Assembly: GCF_039533685.1 (NCBI RefSeq) | Contig: NZ_BAAATZ010000006.1 | Coordinates: forward strand, 372,001 to 436,000 | DNA length: 64,000 nt | From: Actinocorallia aurantiaca | Lineage (GTDB): Bacteria > Actinomycetota > Actinomycetes > Streptosporangiales > Streptosporangiaceae | Reading direction: 5' to 3' | Notes under the pieces: model-generated | The model's input: only the letters and a program-made list of their open reading frames with translations | Told to the model about the DNA's origin: nothing | Databases searched by the model: none | Translations under genes and position numbers: made by a program | In this document: positions 35,535 to 43,306 of the stretch, one piece after another | Layout of the letters: the number at the start of each line of letters is the position of its first letter | Position numbering within the stretch: the first letter of the stretch is position 1

Positions 35535-35559
35535 GGTTGCCCCTGCGTCAGGGTCAACC
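35535..35559 (-). promoter_or_regulatory. MerR-type operator and promoter for the hydrolase-merR operon
   Basis: On the minus strand, GGTTGACCCTG-acg-CAGGGGCAACC forms an inverted repeat matching at 10 of 11 arm positions. Its first arm contains TTGACC (-35) and a CAGCAT-like -10 lies 19-20 bp beyond it, the overlong spacing that MerR proteins correct by twisting DNA. The transcript would start at or within a few bases of the ATG at 35518, so it may be leaderless. Confidence 0.75.
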
Positions 35560-35631
35560 GCATACCGACAGAGAAGCGGACGTTCTCCTGTTCGGGCGTG
35601 GGGGCGCAGGTAAACGCACCATCATGGAACG

Positions 35632-36288
35632 GTGAGTGACGGACAGATACAGCTGGTGATCGACCTTCCCGACCATGGTGCGGGCGAGCTGGGGCAGTTC
35701 GCGCAGGGCGTGCTGAACGAGTGCCGGGAAGCCGGGCCAGCGGAGGAGGCCCGGCTGTTCCTCGGGTTGAACACCATGCCGGATCCGCCGGCCCCGTTCC
35801 CCGGGTACATCCGGTTCTCAGCGGTGCCGGGGGCGTGGGCGGCGTGCGGCGGGAACCTGACGACGTTCCTGGAGGCGGCGGCCTGGTCGCTGCGGTCCCA
35901 GCCCCCGCCGCCCGGCTCGGCGTTCAGCCCCGATCACCACAGGATCCAGGCGCTGCTGCGACAGGACTCCATCGCCATGTCCTACCCGGCCTACCTGGTC
36001 CTGCCGGGCGAGGATCCCGCGGGCAGGGCGATCCTCGACAACCTCGCCGAGGGCTACCTGCTGCCCGAGGACCTCGAACTGTCCCCGGGCGCCCGACCGG
36101 CCGAACCGGTGTGGGCCCTCGACCGCGCGGGCACCCGCCTGGTCCTGTCACAGCCTCCCGGCACGGCCGACGGCACTCCGCTCGTGCTCAGGGCCGACGA
36201 CGCCCTCGGCAAGGGAGCCGTCATCTTCGACCTCCTCGCCGACATCCTCGACGCCCAGTACACCTGGATCCGCAAGGTCTTCGGCTGA
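35632..36288 (+). CDS. Hypothetical protein, 218 residues
   Basis: GTG 35632. Not recognised. No signal peptide, membrane segment or clear catalytic motif. The protein is mixed alpha/beta with an early acidic segment and a Pro-rich loop (AAAWSLRSQPPPPGSAFS). Third-position codon use supports coding. Divergent from the hydrolase operon with about 110 bp between. Confidence 0.6.
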   Translation: MSDGQIQLVIDLPDHGAGELGQFAQGVLNECREAGPAEEARLFLGLNTMPDPPAPFPGYIRFSAVPGAWAACGGNLTTFLEAAAWSLRSQPPPPGSAFSPDHHRIQALLRQDSIAMSYPAYLVLPGEDPAGRAILDNLAEGYLLPEDLELSPGARPAEPVWALDRAGTRLVLSQPPGTADGTPLVLRADDALGKGAVIFDLLADILDAQYTWIRKVFG

Positions 36289-36386
36289 CCTCCCGACCTG
36301 ACCGATTCAAAAGAGCCGGGATCGTGGTCGGGACGCCGTCCACTTCGGTAGAAGGCGAACTCCCGTGTCGAACGCCGCCGATGGCT

Positions 36387-36418
36387 CTGCCGACCGCCTT
36401 CTGGAAGGCGGTCGGCAG
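36387..36418. terminator. Strong bidirectional terminator
   Basis: A perfect 14-bp stem CTGCCGACCGCCTT/AAGGCGGTCGGCAG with a 4-nt loop, placed between the convergent hypothetical gene and acyl-CoA dehydrogenase. The strongest hairpin in the window. Confidence 0.85.
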
Positions 36419-36468
36419 ATGCGAGTCACAAGGAGGCGCCGGGCATCCGCTCCATGCCCGGGTCGGCG

Positions 36469-37638
36469 TCAGCGGAACAGGCTGCGGCCGATGATCTCCT
36501 TCATGATCTCGGTGGTGCCGCCGAAGATCGTCTGGATGCGGACGTCCTGGTAGGCCTTGGCGATCGGGTACTCGGTCATGTAGCCGTAGCCGCCGAAGAG
36601 CTGGACGCACTCGTCGACGATCTTCTTGCACATCTCGGTGTTGCGCCACTTGAGCATGGCCGCGTCTTCCGGGGTCAGGCTGTGGGTGGTGTCGGCCAGG
36701 ATGCACTGGTCGGTGAAGGCGCGGGCGAAGGTCAGCTCGGTCTTCATCTCGGCGAGCTTGAAGCGGGTGTTCTGGAAGGCGCCGATGGGCTTGCCGAAGG
36801 CCGTGCGGGTCTTGCAGTACTCGAGGGTCTGCTCGAAGGCGGTCTCGGCGCCGGCCAGGGCGGTGGCGCCGATGGACAGGCGCTCGCGGGCCAGGTTCTG
36901 CATCAGGTAGATGAGGCCCATGCCCTCTTCACCCAGCAGGTTCGTCGCCGGGACGCGGACGTTGTCGAAGAACAGCTCGGCGGTGTCCTGGGCGTGCATG
37001 CCGACCTTCTCCAGGTTGCGGCCGCGCTCGAAGCCGGGCATGCCGCGCTCGACGACCAGGAGGGAGACGCCGCGGGAGCCGGCCGACGGGTCGGTCTTCG
37101 CGACGACGATCACCAGGTCGGAGAGGATGCCGTTGGAGATGAAGGTCTTGGAGCCGTTCAGGACGTAGTGGTCGCCGTCCTTGAGGGCGGTGGTCTTGAT
37201 GCCCTGCAGGTCGGAGCCGGCGGCGGGCTCGGTCATCGCGATCGCGGTGATGATCTCGCCGGAGCAGTAGCCGGGGAACCAGCGGGCCTTCTGCTCGTCG
37301 TTGGCGAGCTGGCGCAGGTAGCCGCCGTTGATGTCGTTGTGGACGGCGAAACCGGGGCCGTGCACGCCGGCGCGGGCCAGCTCCTCGTTGAAGATCACGT
37401 AGTAGCGGTAGTCGTCGTCACCGCCGCCTCCGTACTCCTCCGGGATGTCGATGCCGAGCAGCCCGGCGCGGCCGGCCGCCAGCCACACGTCGCGGGAGAC
37501 GATGCCGTCCTTCTCCCACTGCTCGTGAAAAGGCGTGATCTCCTTCTCGATGAAGGATTTCACCATGTCGCGGAACGCCTCGTGTTCCTCGTTGAAGATC
37601 TCGCGCGCCACGGGCCACTCTCCCAGGTAAGTACTCAC
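36469..37638 (-). CDS. Acyl-CoA dehydrogenase
   Basis: 389 residues from GTG 37638. FAD-linked alpha/beta desaturation of acyl-CoA. Motifs: AIAMTEPAAGSDLQGI (signature 1), SNGILSDLVIVVAKT, and the C-terminal signature CVQLFGGYGYMTEYP with the GGTTEIMKE segment that ends this family. It lies 28 bp downstream of the DUF2617 gene. Chain-length preference is not evident. It may belong to fatty acid or branched-chain amino acid breakdown. Confidence 0.92.
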   Translation of the reverse strand: MSTYLGEWPVAREIFNEEHEAFRDMVKSFIEKEITPFHEQWEKDGIVSRDVWLAAGRAGLLGIDIPEEYGGGGDDDYRYYVIFNEELARAGVHGPGFAVHNDINGGYLRQLANDEQKARWFPGYCSGEIITAIAMTEPAAGSDLQGIKTTALKDGDHYVLNGSKTFISNGILSDLVIVVAKTDPSAGSRGVSLLVVERGMPGFERGRNLEKVGMHAQDTAELFFDNVRVPATNLLGEEGMGLIYLMQNLARERLSIGATALAGAETAFEQTLEYCKTRTAFGKPIGAFQNTRFKLAEMKTELTFARAFTDQCILADTTHSLTPEDAAMLKWRNTEMCKKIVDECVQLFGGYGYMTEYPIAKAYQDVRIQTIFGGTTEIMKEIIGRSLFR

Positions 37639-37666
37639 TGACAGCGCCAGGTTAGCACCCGCTTTG

Positions 37667-38155
37667 TCAGCCGATCAGCATCCGGGTCCGGGTACTGACT
37701 ATCTGCCTTGTCCGGGGGAAGGTGTGCCAGGTCCGCCACTCCAGACCCCGCTTGACCTGCCGGACCAGCACCCCGCCCAGCTCGTCCGGCTGGAGGGGGA
37801 AGACCGCGCCCAGGGCGTCGTCCCGGCCGGTCAGGTAGTTCCGCAGGAAGGCCACCGCGCGGTTGAAGTCGGCGTAGTCGCGCTTGTAGATGTCGGCGGT
37901 GAAGCCGTACGACCAGCCACCGACCTCACGGTGCAACTTGTAGGGCAGCGGCCCCTCGAGCCCGTACATCTCGGCCACGGTCTCGATCAGCGAGCCCGCC
38001 ACCACCTGGTGGCCGGTGCTCAGCAGCCGTGCCTCCACCGCGATCCCCGCCACCGTCCAGGCGCGGGAGGCCAGCGCCTCCTGCGCCGGGAGGTCCAAGG
38101 TGAACGCCAGGCCGTCGGCCTGGACGTCGACCGCGGGGCGTGCCAGCTCCAGCAT
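37667..38155 (-). CDS. DUF2617 family protein (copy A)
   Basis: 162 residues; GGAAGG precedes the ATG. Beta-rich small protein with TGHQVVAGSLIETVAEM and LEWRTWHTFPRT, shared with copy B at 42774-43265 (SHQVVAGPVTETVA, AAWRTWHTYPET). The Pfam family has no known activity. It lies between the protease gene and acyl-CoA dehydrogenase, at the end of the same set of minus-strand genes that begins with copy B. Confidence 0.85.
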   Translation of the reverse strand: MLELARPAVDVQADGLAFTLDLPAQEALASRAWTVAGIAVEARLLSTGHQVVAGSLIETVAEMYGLEGPLPYKLHREVGGWSYGFTADIYKRDYADFNRAVAFLRNYLTGRDDALGAVFPLQPDELGGVLVRQVKRGLEWRTWHTFPRTRQIVSTRTRMLIG

Positions 38156-38210
38156 AGGAACCTTCCAAAATCTCCGATTTCCCCGGATTGTATGCCGAAC
38201 CCGCTCCGGT

Positions 38211-39101
38211 TCAGTCGTCCAGTTCCGAGGGGATCACCCGCACGTTGTGAAGCCGCCCGTCGCGGTGCACGGCGAGCGTCAGGGCCCTGCCGACGCGGTC
38301 CCCGCCGAGCTGGTCGTACAGCGCCGCCCGGCCGTCGATCTCCACCCCGTCGACGGCCAGCAGCGCGTCCCCGACCCGCAGGTCGTGGTCGGCGTCGCGT
38401 CCGATCCTGGTGACGACCTGGCGCTTGACGGTCCGCCCCTCGATCTCCACATGGCGTTCGGCGATCGCGATGCCCAGCGAGGCCCGGCCGACCCTCCCGC
38501 GCGCGATCAGCTCGGCGGCGACCACCCGGACCGTCCCGGCCGGGACCGCGAAGCCGATGCCCGCGCCGTCCGTCCGGATCGCGGTGTTCACCCCGAGGAC
38601 CCGGCCCCGCACGTCGACCAGCGGCCCGCCGGAGTTGCCGGGATTGATCGCGCAGTCGGTCTGCAGCACCCGCTCCAGCGACCGGGCGGCGCCCCGGGTG
38701 GGCAGCGAGCGGGCCAGCCCGCTGATGATCCCCAGCGAGACGGACTCGGGGTACAGGCCCAGCGGCGAGCCCAGCGCCAGGCACAGCTCGCCCAGCCTGG
38801 CGTGCTCCGGCCGCAGCTCCAGGTGCTCGGGAGTGTCCCCCTCGAGCTCCAGCACGGCCAGGTCGGTGAGCCGGTCGAACCCGACGACCTTCGCGGCCCT
38901 CGGCGGCAGCCCCGGCAGCTCGGCGATGATCTCCTCGCCGTCCTCGATCACGTGCTGGTTGGTCACCACGTGCCGGTTCTCGTCGAACACGAAGCCCGAC
39001 CCGTACCCGGTCCGCTGCCCGCTGGTGACGGTCAGCGCCACCACGCTCGGCAGGACCCTTCCCGCCAGGGACGCGAGCTCGTCGCTGAACTCCGCGAGCA
39101 T
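38211..39101 (-). CDS. Trypsin-like serine protease with PDZ domain (HtrA-like, no membrane anchor)
   Basis: 296 residues. Catalytic triad visible: His50 (VVTNQHVIED), Asp80 (DLAVLEL) and Ser157 (NPGNSGGPL). A PDZ-like domain follows near residue 210 (VTRIGRDADHDLRVGDALLAVDG). There is no signal peptide or membrane helix, unlike HtrA/DegP, so it should act in the cytoplasm. Its ATG overlaps the YbjN gene stop by one base (TGATG). A role in quality control of the neighbouring proteins is inference. Confidence 0.9.
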   Translation of the reverse strand: MLAEFSDELASLAGRVLPSVVALTVTSGQRTGYGSGFVFDENRHVVTNQHVIEDGEEIIAELPGLPPRAAKVVGFDRLTDLAVLELEGDTPEHLELRPEHARLGELCLALGSPLGLYPESVSLGIISGLARSLPTRGAARSLERVLQTDCAINPGNSGGPLVDVRGRVLGVNTAIRTDGAGIGFAVPAGTVRVVAAELIARGRVGRASLGIAIAERHVEIEGRTVKRQVVTRIGRDADHDLRVGDALLAVDGVEIDGRAALYDQLGGDRVGRALTLAVHRDGRLHNVRVIPSELDD

Positions 39102-39559
39102 CACACCACCACCGTGTCCTCGTCGTCGGCGTCCTCGCCCTCGAAGGACTTCTCGCCGCTGAAGTGCTCCTGGAGCTCGTCGTCGAACCGGTCGGCCAGC
39201 GAGCCGATCGCGTCCGCCGCGTAGGAGAGGTTCTCGACGGTGACCGTGTCGGCGAGCAGCTCGGTGCTCATGACGACGTCGCCGTCCGCGTAGTAGACGC
39301 GCGCCTGCAGGATGCGGGAGTTGATGTCGTTCAGCGCCTTCAGCAGGGCCCGCCCGCCCGCCGCGTTGCGCAGGACGATCGACCACACGCGCACCAGCGC
39401 CGGGTTCTCCCCGCGGTCGACCACGTCGATGTAGTAGACGGCGCTGCCGCGCCGCACCGGGATCGAGCCGTCGTCGTCGACGTGCAGGGGGCCTTCGCCG
39501 CCCAGCATCTCCAACACGATCTTCTCCACATAGGCCCTGACCATCGCTATGGGAGCCAC
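39101..39559 (-). CDS. YbjN/type III secretion chaperone-fold protein
   Basis: 152 residues from GTG 39559 (ATG 39544 is an alternative). The alpha/beta fold with DGSIPVRRGSAVYYIDVVD and RVWSIVLRNAAGGRALLKALNDIN fits the YbjN-domain family of actinobacteria; the C-terminal tail is acidic (EGEDADDEDTVVV). YbjN proteins are chaperone-like and bind partners. It is translationally coupled to the protease gene, suggesting a substrate-adapter or regulatory role (inference). Confidence 0.85.
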   Translation of the reverse strand: MAPIAMVRAYVEKIVLEMLGGEGPLHVDDDGSIPVRRGSAVYYIDVVDRGENPALVRVWSIVLRNAAGGRALLKALNDINSRILQARVYYADGDVVMSTELLADTVTVENLSYAADAIGSLADRFDDELQEHFSGEKSFEGEDADDEDTVVV

Positions 39560-39633
39560 TCCGCACCACCTCTCAGTAGACCGATCGGAAAGTGATCATT
39601 CTTCCCAAACCAGTCGCTTCAGGGAGGCGAAAC

Positions 39634-41178
39634 TCAGAACTCACTCCACTCGGCGTCCTCGTACCCGACGATCACCGGCTTGACCAGCGTGTTCTCCTCG
39701 ACGTCCGGCCGGCGCAGATCCCGGGCGAACACCGTCGACGCCCGGAGCACGCTCTCGTCCAGGAAGCGGGTCGCGGGGGCGCCGGACGGCATGGCCGGCG
39801 CGGGCCCGCCGGGGGAGGCCAGCACGAACCCCCAGTCGCCGAAGCTCGGCACGTCCACGTGGTACGGCGCCGTCTTCAGCCCCGCCGCGCGGATGCTCTT
39901 CTCGACGCACCAGAACGAGCGGGGCGCGAAGAACGGCGACCCCGCCTGGACGACCATGCGCCCGCCCGGCGCGAGGAGCCGCCCGGCGAGCCCGTAGAAC
40001 TCGACGGAGTACAGCTTGGCGGTCGCGACCTCGTCCGGGTCGGGGAAGTCGACGATCACCGCGTCGTAGGGGGACCGCTCCCCCCTGGCCCAGACGAAGG
40101 CGTCCCGGTTGACGACCTCCACCCTCGGATCGTCGAAGGCGCGGGCGTTCAGGGAGGCCAGCGGCGGATAGGTCCGCGCGATCGCGACCATCGCCGGATC
40201 GAGTTCGACCAGCGTGACCTCGCGGACGTCCGGGTACTTCAGGACCTCCCGCAGCGCCAGCCCGTCCCCGCCGCCGAGGATCAGCACGCGGGCCCGCTGC
40301 CCCGCCAGCGCCGGGTGCACCAGCGACTCGTGGTAGCGGTACTCGTCCACCGAGGAGAACTGGAGGTCTCCGTTCAGGAAGAGCCGCATGTCCTCGCGTC
40401 CCGACAGCGACACCTTCTGCGTCAGCACGATCTCCTGGTAGGCAGTGCGGGTGGAGAACGCGATCGGGTCCTTGTAGAGCGCCTGCCTCGCCGTCGCCTC
40501 GAAGCGGCCGGCCAGCCCGTATACGCCCGCCAGGACGACGAGCACGCCCGTCATCACACCCCACAGGGCGATCTTCGTCATCCGGCGCATGTCGGCTCGG
40601 AACACCCACAACACGACCGCGATGCCCGCGACCGCGTTCACCGTCCCGACGACCAGGGCCCCTTTGATCTGCCCGAACACCGGCAGCAGCAGGAAGGGGA
40701 ACGCCAGGCCGCCGACGAGAGCCCCGATGTAGTCGGCCGCGAACAGGTCCGCGACGGCGCTCCCCGCCTCCTGCCTGCGGATCCGCTGGAGCAGCGTCAT
40801 CAGCAGCGGGATCTCCGCCCCGATCAGCGCGCCCAGCACGAACGCCGCGCACACCAGCGCCGGAACGTACAGGTCGAGCCAGGCGAACGCCGCGTACAGC
40901 AGCAGCACCGACAGTCCGCCGAGCAGCGCCAGCACCGCCTCGATCAGCGCGAACGCCACCAGAGCCCGGGACTGCAGCGGTTTGGCCGCCAGCGACCCCA
41001 CGCCCATCGCGCAGACCATCACCGACAGGACGATCGACGCCTGGGTGACCGAGTTCCCGACGAGGTAGCCGCCGAGGGCCACCAGCGCCAGCTCGTAGAC
41101 CAGCCCGCAGGCCGCGCACACGAAGACGGCGGCCAGCACCATCACCCGCGCGGCACGCGGGGGAAGTGCGAGCCGCAT
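39634..41178 (-). CDS. speE: Membrane-bound spermidine synthase-like polyamine aminopropyltransferase
   Basis: 514 residues. The N-terminal half (to about residue 225) has seven or so membrane helices; the C-terminal half is the spermidine-synthase fold with LILGGGDGLALREV, VELDPAMVAIAR and the active-site strand VIVDFPDPDE. It should transfer aminopropyl from decarboxylated SAM, or methylate in a related manner; members of this membrane type are common in Streptomyces operons with DUF350 and DUF2617. Start overlaps the DUF350 stop (TGATG). The gene symbol follows general use and the exact product is not proven. Confidence 0.85.
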   Translation of the reverse strand: MRLALPPRAARVMVLAAVFVCAACGLVYELALVALGGYLVGNSVTQASIVLSVMVCAMGVGSLAAKPLQSRALVAFALIEAVLALLGGLSVLLLYAAFAWLDLYVPALVCAAFVLGALIGAEIPLLMTLLQRIRRQEAGSAVADLFAADYIGALVGGLAFPFLLLPVFGQIKGALVVGTVNAVAGIAVVLWVFRADMRRMTKIALWGVMTGVLVVLAGVYGLAGRFEATARQALYKDPIAFSTRTAYQEIVLTQKVSLSGREDMRLFLNGDLQFSSVDEYRYHESLVHPALAGQRARVLILGGGDGLALREVLKYPDVREVTLVELDPAMVAIARTYPPLASLNARAFDDPRVEVVNRDAFVWARGERSPYDAVIVDFPDPDEVATAKLYSVEFYGLAGRLLAPGGRMVVQAGSPFFAPRSFWCVEKSIRAAGLKTAPYHVDVPSFGDWGFVLASPGGPAPAMPSGAPATRFLDESVLRASTVFARDLRRPDVEENTLVKPVIVGYEDAEWSEF

Positions 41179-41609
41179 CAGGAGACGGCGGCGGACACGA
41201 TGGCCGCGGTGGCCAGGTCCGTGGCGGCCACGACCCAGCAGGAGGCGTGCGGGCTGGAGCCGCCCGACAGCAGGACCTCGCCCAGCCTCCCGGGCGTGAT
41301 CCAGTCCAGGATGAAGAAGGCGACGACGCTCAGCGCCAGGCCGATCAGCGCGAACACCGCCGTCCCCAGCAGCCCCTCGGCCAGGTCGTCCGAGCTGGTG
41401 GCGATGGCGGTCGTGACGATGGCCCCGACGCCCAGCAGCTTGGCGGCCAGCACGACCGCGCCGCCCCGCCCGTCCTCGGTCCAGATCACGTGGCCGAGCC
41501 GCCCCGGCGTCAGCAGGTCCACGACGAGGAAGCCCAGGGCCAGCAGCCCGACGCCGAGCACCCCGTAGGCCGCGGTCGCCAGGACCTCTTCGAGCAGGCC
41601 GTCGTACAT
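41178..41609 (-). CDS. DUF350 family membrane protein
   Basis: 143 residues with four membrane helices: GVLGVGLLALGFLVVDLLTP, AVVLAAKLLGVGAIVTTAIA, GLLGTAVFALIGLALSVVAF and the C-terminal AATDLATAAIVSAAVS. Two related halves each have a DxLTPGxL motif (DLLTPGRLG, DWITPGRLG), diagnostic of DUF350. Function unknown. One-base overlap with both neighbours shows close co-translation in the DUF2617-DUF4247-DUF350-spermidine synthase operon. Confidence 0.88.
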   Translation of the reverse strand: MYDGLLEEVLATAAYGVLGVGLLALGFLVVDLLTPGRLGHVIWTEDGRGGAVVLAAKLLGVGAIVTTAIATSSDDLAEGLLGTAVFALIGLALSVVAFFILDWITPGRLGEVLLSGGSSPHASCWVVAATDLATAAIVSAAVS

Positions 41610-42379
41610 CACGGGTCCCTCCTCCACTTCCGTTCCTTGACGGCGCCCCTGATGATCCACAGGAGGCCGAGGGCGATCAGCAGGACGCCGAGGCCGGTCA
41701 TGAACCACCAGCCGGCCCCGCGGGGCGAGGACAACTCGTCGTTGGTGGAGGCGGTGGGATCGGGTTCCCGCCCCTGGGCGGGGGACGCCTGCGCCAGGCC
41801 CGCCTCCGCGGCGAGCAGCGGCAGCGAGCCGATCGCGTCGGCCAGCTCGGCGACGGCCCGGTCGCCCATCTCCGAGGGCTCGACCACGCTGTAGGCGGCC
41901 AGATCCGCGGGCGCGAGCTCCGCCCTGGGGTAGCTGTCCTCGATGGAGTGGCCGACCGAGCTCCACTCTTTGAAGATGTAGGAGTAGTCGGCCCTCAGCA
42001 CGATCCAGTTCGGGCACCGCGCCGGGTCCAGCCGGGGATCGGCGCCGACGCCGAGGTTGGAGCCGATCTGGAGCGGCGCGGCGGTGCCGGACTCGACCTC
42101 CCAGCCGTAGCAGATCCCGTCCCGCCGCGACGCCTCCGCCAGCCGCTCCGCCAGCCGCGCCGTCTCGGCCGGGCCCAGCGCGACGGCGGTGACGTCGTCC
42201 GACAGGTCGGGGTCGAAGACGCCCTCGTCCCACATCCCCCAGCCGATCGGCAGGGCGATGGGCAGGGCGAAGACGGCGACGACGATCAGGCAGCCGATCC
42301 AGCCGCCGCCGTCCTTCTTCTTCCGGTTCTTTCCGCCGGGCCCGCCTCCGGGCTCCCCGCCCGGTTTCGCCGTGCTCAT
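41609..42379 (-). CDS. Membrane-anchored operon protein of unknown function
   Basis: 256 residues. Gly/Lys-rich N-terminus, one membrane helix (WIGCLIVVAVFALPIALPIGWG), an extracytoplasmic domain with two cysteines (ICYGWEVES, ARCPNWIVLRADYSYIFKEW), a low-complexity stalk, and a second C-terminal helix (MTGLGVLLIALGLLWIIRGAV). Not recognised as a Pfam family, but genes of this shape are part of the DUF2617/DUF4247 operon in streptomycetes. Overlaps both neighbours by a few bases. Confidence 0.75.
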   Translation of the reverse strand: MSTAKPGGEPGGGPGGKNRKKKDGGGWIGCLIVVAVFALPIALPIGWGMWDEGVFDPDLSDDVTAVALGPAETARLAERLAEASRRDGICYGWEVESGTAAPLQIGSNLGVGADPRLDPARCPNWIVLRADYSYIFKEWSSVGHSIEDSYPRAELAPADLAAYSVVEPSEMGDRAVAELADAIGSLPLLAAEAGLAQASPAQGREPDPTASTNDELSSPRGAGWWFMTGLGVLLIALGLLWIIRGAVKERKWRRDP

Positions 42380-42777
42380 TTGCCGTCCCCCGGTCCGCCG
42401 CCGCGGAACAGGGAGGCCCGCCCGTCCGGCCCGCCCCAGCGCCCGTTCACGTACCTGTGCCAGCGCGCGTAGCCGCGCTCGGGCGTGTCCACGTAGATCA
42501 GGCTGCCCCCCGCCGCCGGAAGGACCGCGACGACCGCCCCCGGATAGCGCAGGAAAACCCCGGCCGGGTCGTAGGCCCGGTCGAGCGGCTGGGACCGCCG
42601 GATGATCTGGTCGGCGGTCCGGAGCGGCGGCTGCCCCGACTGGTAGCCGCCCCCGCTCGCGGGGAACCGCCCGGCGATCCAGTCCCTGGGCGACTTCGCG
42701 CCGCCCGTCAGGGTCACCAGCAGGACGATCGCGCCGATCAGCGTGAGGATGCCCCCGCCGATCACGGCCTTCTTCAT
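42376..42777 (-). CDS. DUF4247 domain protein, membrane-anchored
   Basis: 133 residues. One N-terminal helix (AVIGGGILTLIGAIVLLVTLT) followed by an extracytoplasmic domain with SLIYVDTPERGYARWHRYVNG, typical of DUF4247. Starts with an ATGA overlap on the DUF2617 stop. Function unknown; conserved in this gene order. Confidence 0.85.
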   Translation of the reverse strand: MKKAVIGGGILTLIGAIVLLVTLTGGAKSPRDWIAGRFPASGGGYQSGQPPLRTADQIIRRSQPLDRAYDPAGVFLRYPGAVVAVLPAAGGSLIYVDTPERGYARWHRYVNGRWGGPDGRASLFRGGGPGDGK

Positions 42778-43265
42778 GGCCTCACCATCCGGGTGGTCGT
42801 CTCCACGAGCTCCCCCGTCTCCGGATAGGTGTGCCAGGTCCGCCAGGCCGCGCCGCGGGGAAGGGGGTCCAGCACGATCCCGGTCAGCGCGCCGGGCGCC
42901 CCGGGGAACACTCCGCTCAGCGCGTCCGGACGGTCGAGGAGCCGTTCGACGCGGGCGAGTTCGGCGGAGAAGTCGGCGGGGCGGCGCGTGCGCGCCGTGA
43001 ACGCGTACGCCCATCCGTCCAGGAGGCGCTCCACCGCGCACGGCAGCTCGCCCGCCCGTCCCGGCAGGCACGCGACCGTCTCGGTGACGGGCCCGGCGAC
43101 CACCTGATGGGACGCTCCGAGCAGCCGCAGCTGCACGTCCAGTCCGGCGACGGCGAGATCGCGGACCGCCAGCGCCTCGAGGCGCGGCTCATCCAGCGCG
43201 AAGGCGAGCGCGCCGGCGCTCGTGTCGCGGTAGGGCACGTCCAGCGCACTGAGCACTCGAACCAT
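42774..43265 (-). CDS. DUF2617 family protein (copy B)
   Basis: 163 residues. First gene of the overlapped operon. Same length and same central motif SHQVVAGPVTETVA as copy A at 37667-38155. Between this ATG and the dapC stop there are 41 bp, so a promoter inside or upstream of dapC may serve the operon. Confidence 0.85.
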   Translation of the reverse strand: MVRVLSALDVPYRDTSAGALAFALDEPRLEALAVRDLAVAGLDVQLRLLGASHQVVAGPVTETVACLPGRAGELPCAVERLLDGWAYAFTARTRRPADFSAELARVERLLDRPDALSGVFPGAPGALTGIVLDPLPRGAAWRTWHTYPETGELVETTTRMVRP

Positions 43266-43306
43266 CCGCTGTTCCGGGGGGAGAACAACCGGATGTTATC
43301 GATCTT

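Noticed and set aside
36289..36468. Hairpin region considered as a transposon end or attachment site
   Set aside because: It is one perfect stem-loop between convergent genes with no flanking direct repeats or recombinase, so a bidirectional terminator explains it.
39592..41568. A 658-residue plus-strand frame opposite the spermidine synthase gene
   Set aside because: Arg/His/Gln/Asp-rich with no domain; the minus-strand gene has all family motifs.
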